Positions 6,964 to 7,548 of a stretch of 7,548 bases of DNA are shown piece after piece (positions within the stretch are counted from its first letter, which is position 1; every line of letters begins with the position of its first letter). Source of the stretch: CAJXZP01 sp964195485 (GTDB lineage Bacteria; Bacteroidota; Bacteroidia; Flavobacteriales_G; Salibacteraceae); NCBI GenBank assembly GCA_964195485.1, contig CAXMPG010000045.1, positions 1-7,548 on the forward strand. The letters run 5' to 3'. The position numbers and the translations under genes were made by a program. The notes under the pieces were generated by a model. That model worked only from the letters and a program-made list of their open reading frames with translations. It did no database searches and had not been told where the DNA came from.

Positions 6964-7548
6964 ATGAAAAGAATTATTGGTTTTACTTTAATATTTATGC
7001 TCGCTTTTTCAGGCTATGCAAAGAAAAAGAAGACCAATTCTACGTTGTATCAATTCATTGAAAACAAAGGTCAGTTTCACCCCAATACTTCTTACCGTAC
7101 AGAAATCCCAAGCGGATATTTATTCTTAGAAAATGCCACTTTTACTTACCATTTTTATGATGGCTCGTTATTAGAAAATCTACATCATGGCACCTACCAA
7201 GGTGATACCACCAATATTGCTATGCGCTATCATGCATACAAAGTCAAATTCTTAAATGCCAACGAATCTCCAAAGCTAATTCCATCTAAAAAAAGAAGTA
7301 ACTACTTCAATTTCTTTATCGGAAACGACAAAAGTAAATGGGCGGGTAAAGTCCCGGCTTATGAAGCGGTTACCTACAAAGACCTTTACCCGGGCATTGA
7401 CCTTATCATGTATAAACATGAACTAGACGGCTTAAAGTATGATATTACGGTAGCTCCAAACGCAGATGCTTCGCAGATTTCGGTGAATTATGATGGTGTA
7501 GATTCCATTTACCTAAAAAATGGGAAGCTGTATGTAATTACCTCACTT
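6964..7548 (+). CDS. Secreted DUF7948-type protein, 5' part only, probable large type IX-secreted or surface protein
   Basis: The frame is open from ATG 6964 to the right edge, giving 195 residues with no stop. Residues 1-19 form a signal peptide (MKRIIGFTLIFMLAFSGYA), followed by a lysine-rich stretch. The remainder matches the N-terminal domain that precedes beta-propeller (SBBP), PKD or gliding-type repeats in large Bacteroidota exoproteins. Hallmarks are FIENKGQFHPNTSYR (31-45), FLENATFTYHFYD (54-66), YHAYKVKFLNAN (89-100), YFNFFIGNDKSKWAGKVPAY (114-133), YKDLYPGIDLIMY (138-150) and LKYDITVAPNAD (157-168). Family members are commonly many hundreds of residues long and often end in a type IX secretion sorting domain, neither of which can be seen here. 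The 121 bases upstream hold inverted repeats but no recognisable promoter. The function is unknown; adhesion or an extracellular matrix role is only a guess from family architecture. Confidence 0.85.
   Translation, partial: MKRIIGFTLIFMLAFSGYAKKKKTNSTLYQFIENKGQFHPNTSYRTEIPSGYLFLENATFTYHFYDGSLLENLHHGTYQGDTTNIAMRYHAYKVKFLNANESPKLIPSKKRSNYFNFFIGNDKSKWAGKVPAYEAVTYKDLYPGIDLIMYKHELDGLKYDITVAPNADASQISVNYDGVDSIYLKNGKLYVITSL

Overview
The window looks like ordinary chromosomal DNA from a member of the Bacteroidota, most likely a flavobacterium-like organism. The evidence is AT-rich DNA, A-rich leaders lacking a clear Shine-Dalgarno sequence, a promoter matching the Bacteroidota form (TTG, then TAnnTTTG), and protein families typical of that phylum: a Bacteroidota-type LptD, an amidase with a SPOR-like tail, an MCE protein with a long helical tail, and a DUF7948-type secreted protein. 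I see no RNA genes, insertion sequences, CRISPR arrays, phage genes or signs of transfer.

Layout. Positions 1-3257 hold three genes on the minus strand, read right to left. They are an Amidase_3 N-acetylmuramoyl-L-alanine amidase (2049-3257), a single-pass MCE/MlaD-family protein (1084-1986), and a membrane iron-sulfur protein running off the left edge (1-1074). Gaps are 62 and 9 bases, so they probably form one operon. A 103-base intergenic region (3258-3360) carries a good promoter for the divergent plus-strand gene lptD (3361-6117), the outer-membrane LPS assembly barrel. After 110 bases comes a small secreted DUF1684 protein (6228-6842). After a further 121 bases holding short inverted repeats comes the 5' part of a secreted DUF7948-type protein (6964 to the right edge).

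How the genes fit together. The central part is an envelope-biogenesis neighbourhood: peptidoglycan hydrolysis (amidase), probable phospholipid traffic (MCE protein) and LPS insertion (LptD) are transcribed divergently from a shared region. The iron-sulfur membrane protein is the odd partner, since its family is expected in respiratory-type electron transfer. The two genes on the right are secreted proteins with no visible functional link to LptD.

Points that merit attention are the non-ATG (TTG) start that lptD seems to need, the reduction of the LptD disulfide system to two mature cysteines placed like one E. coli pair, the MCE gene without visible ABC-transporter partners, and the redox protein in an envelope operon. 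I found no convincing previously undescribed system.
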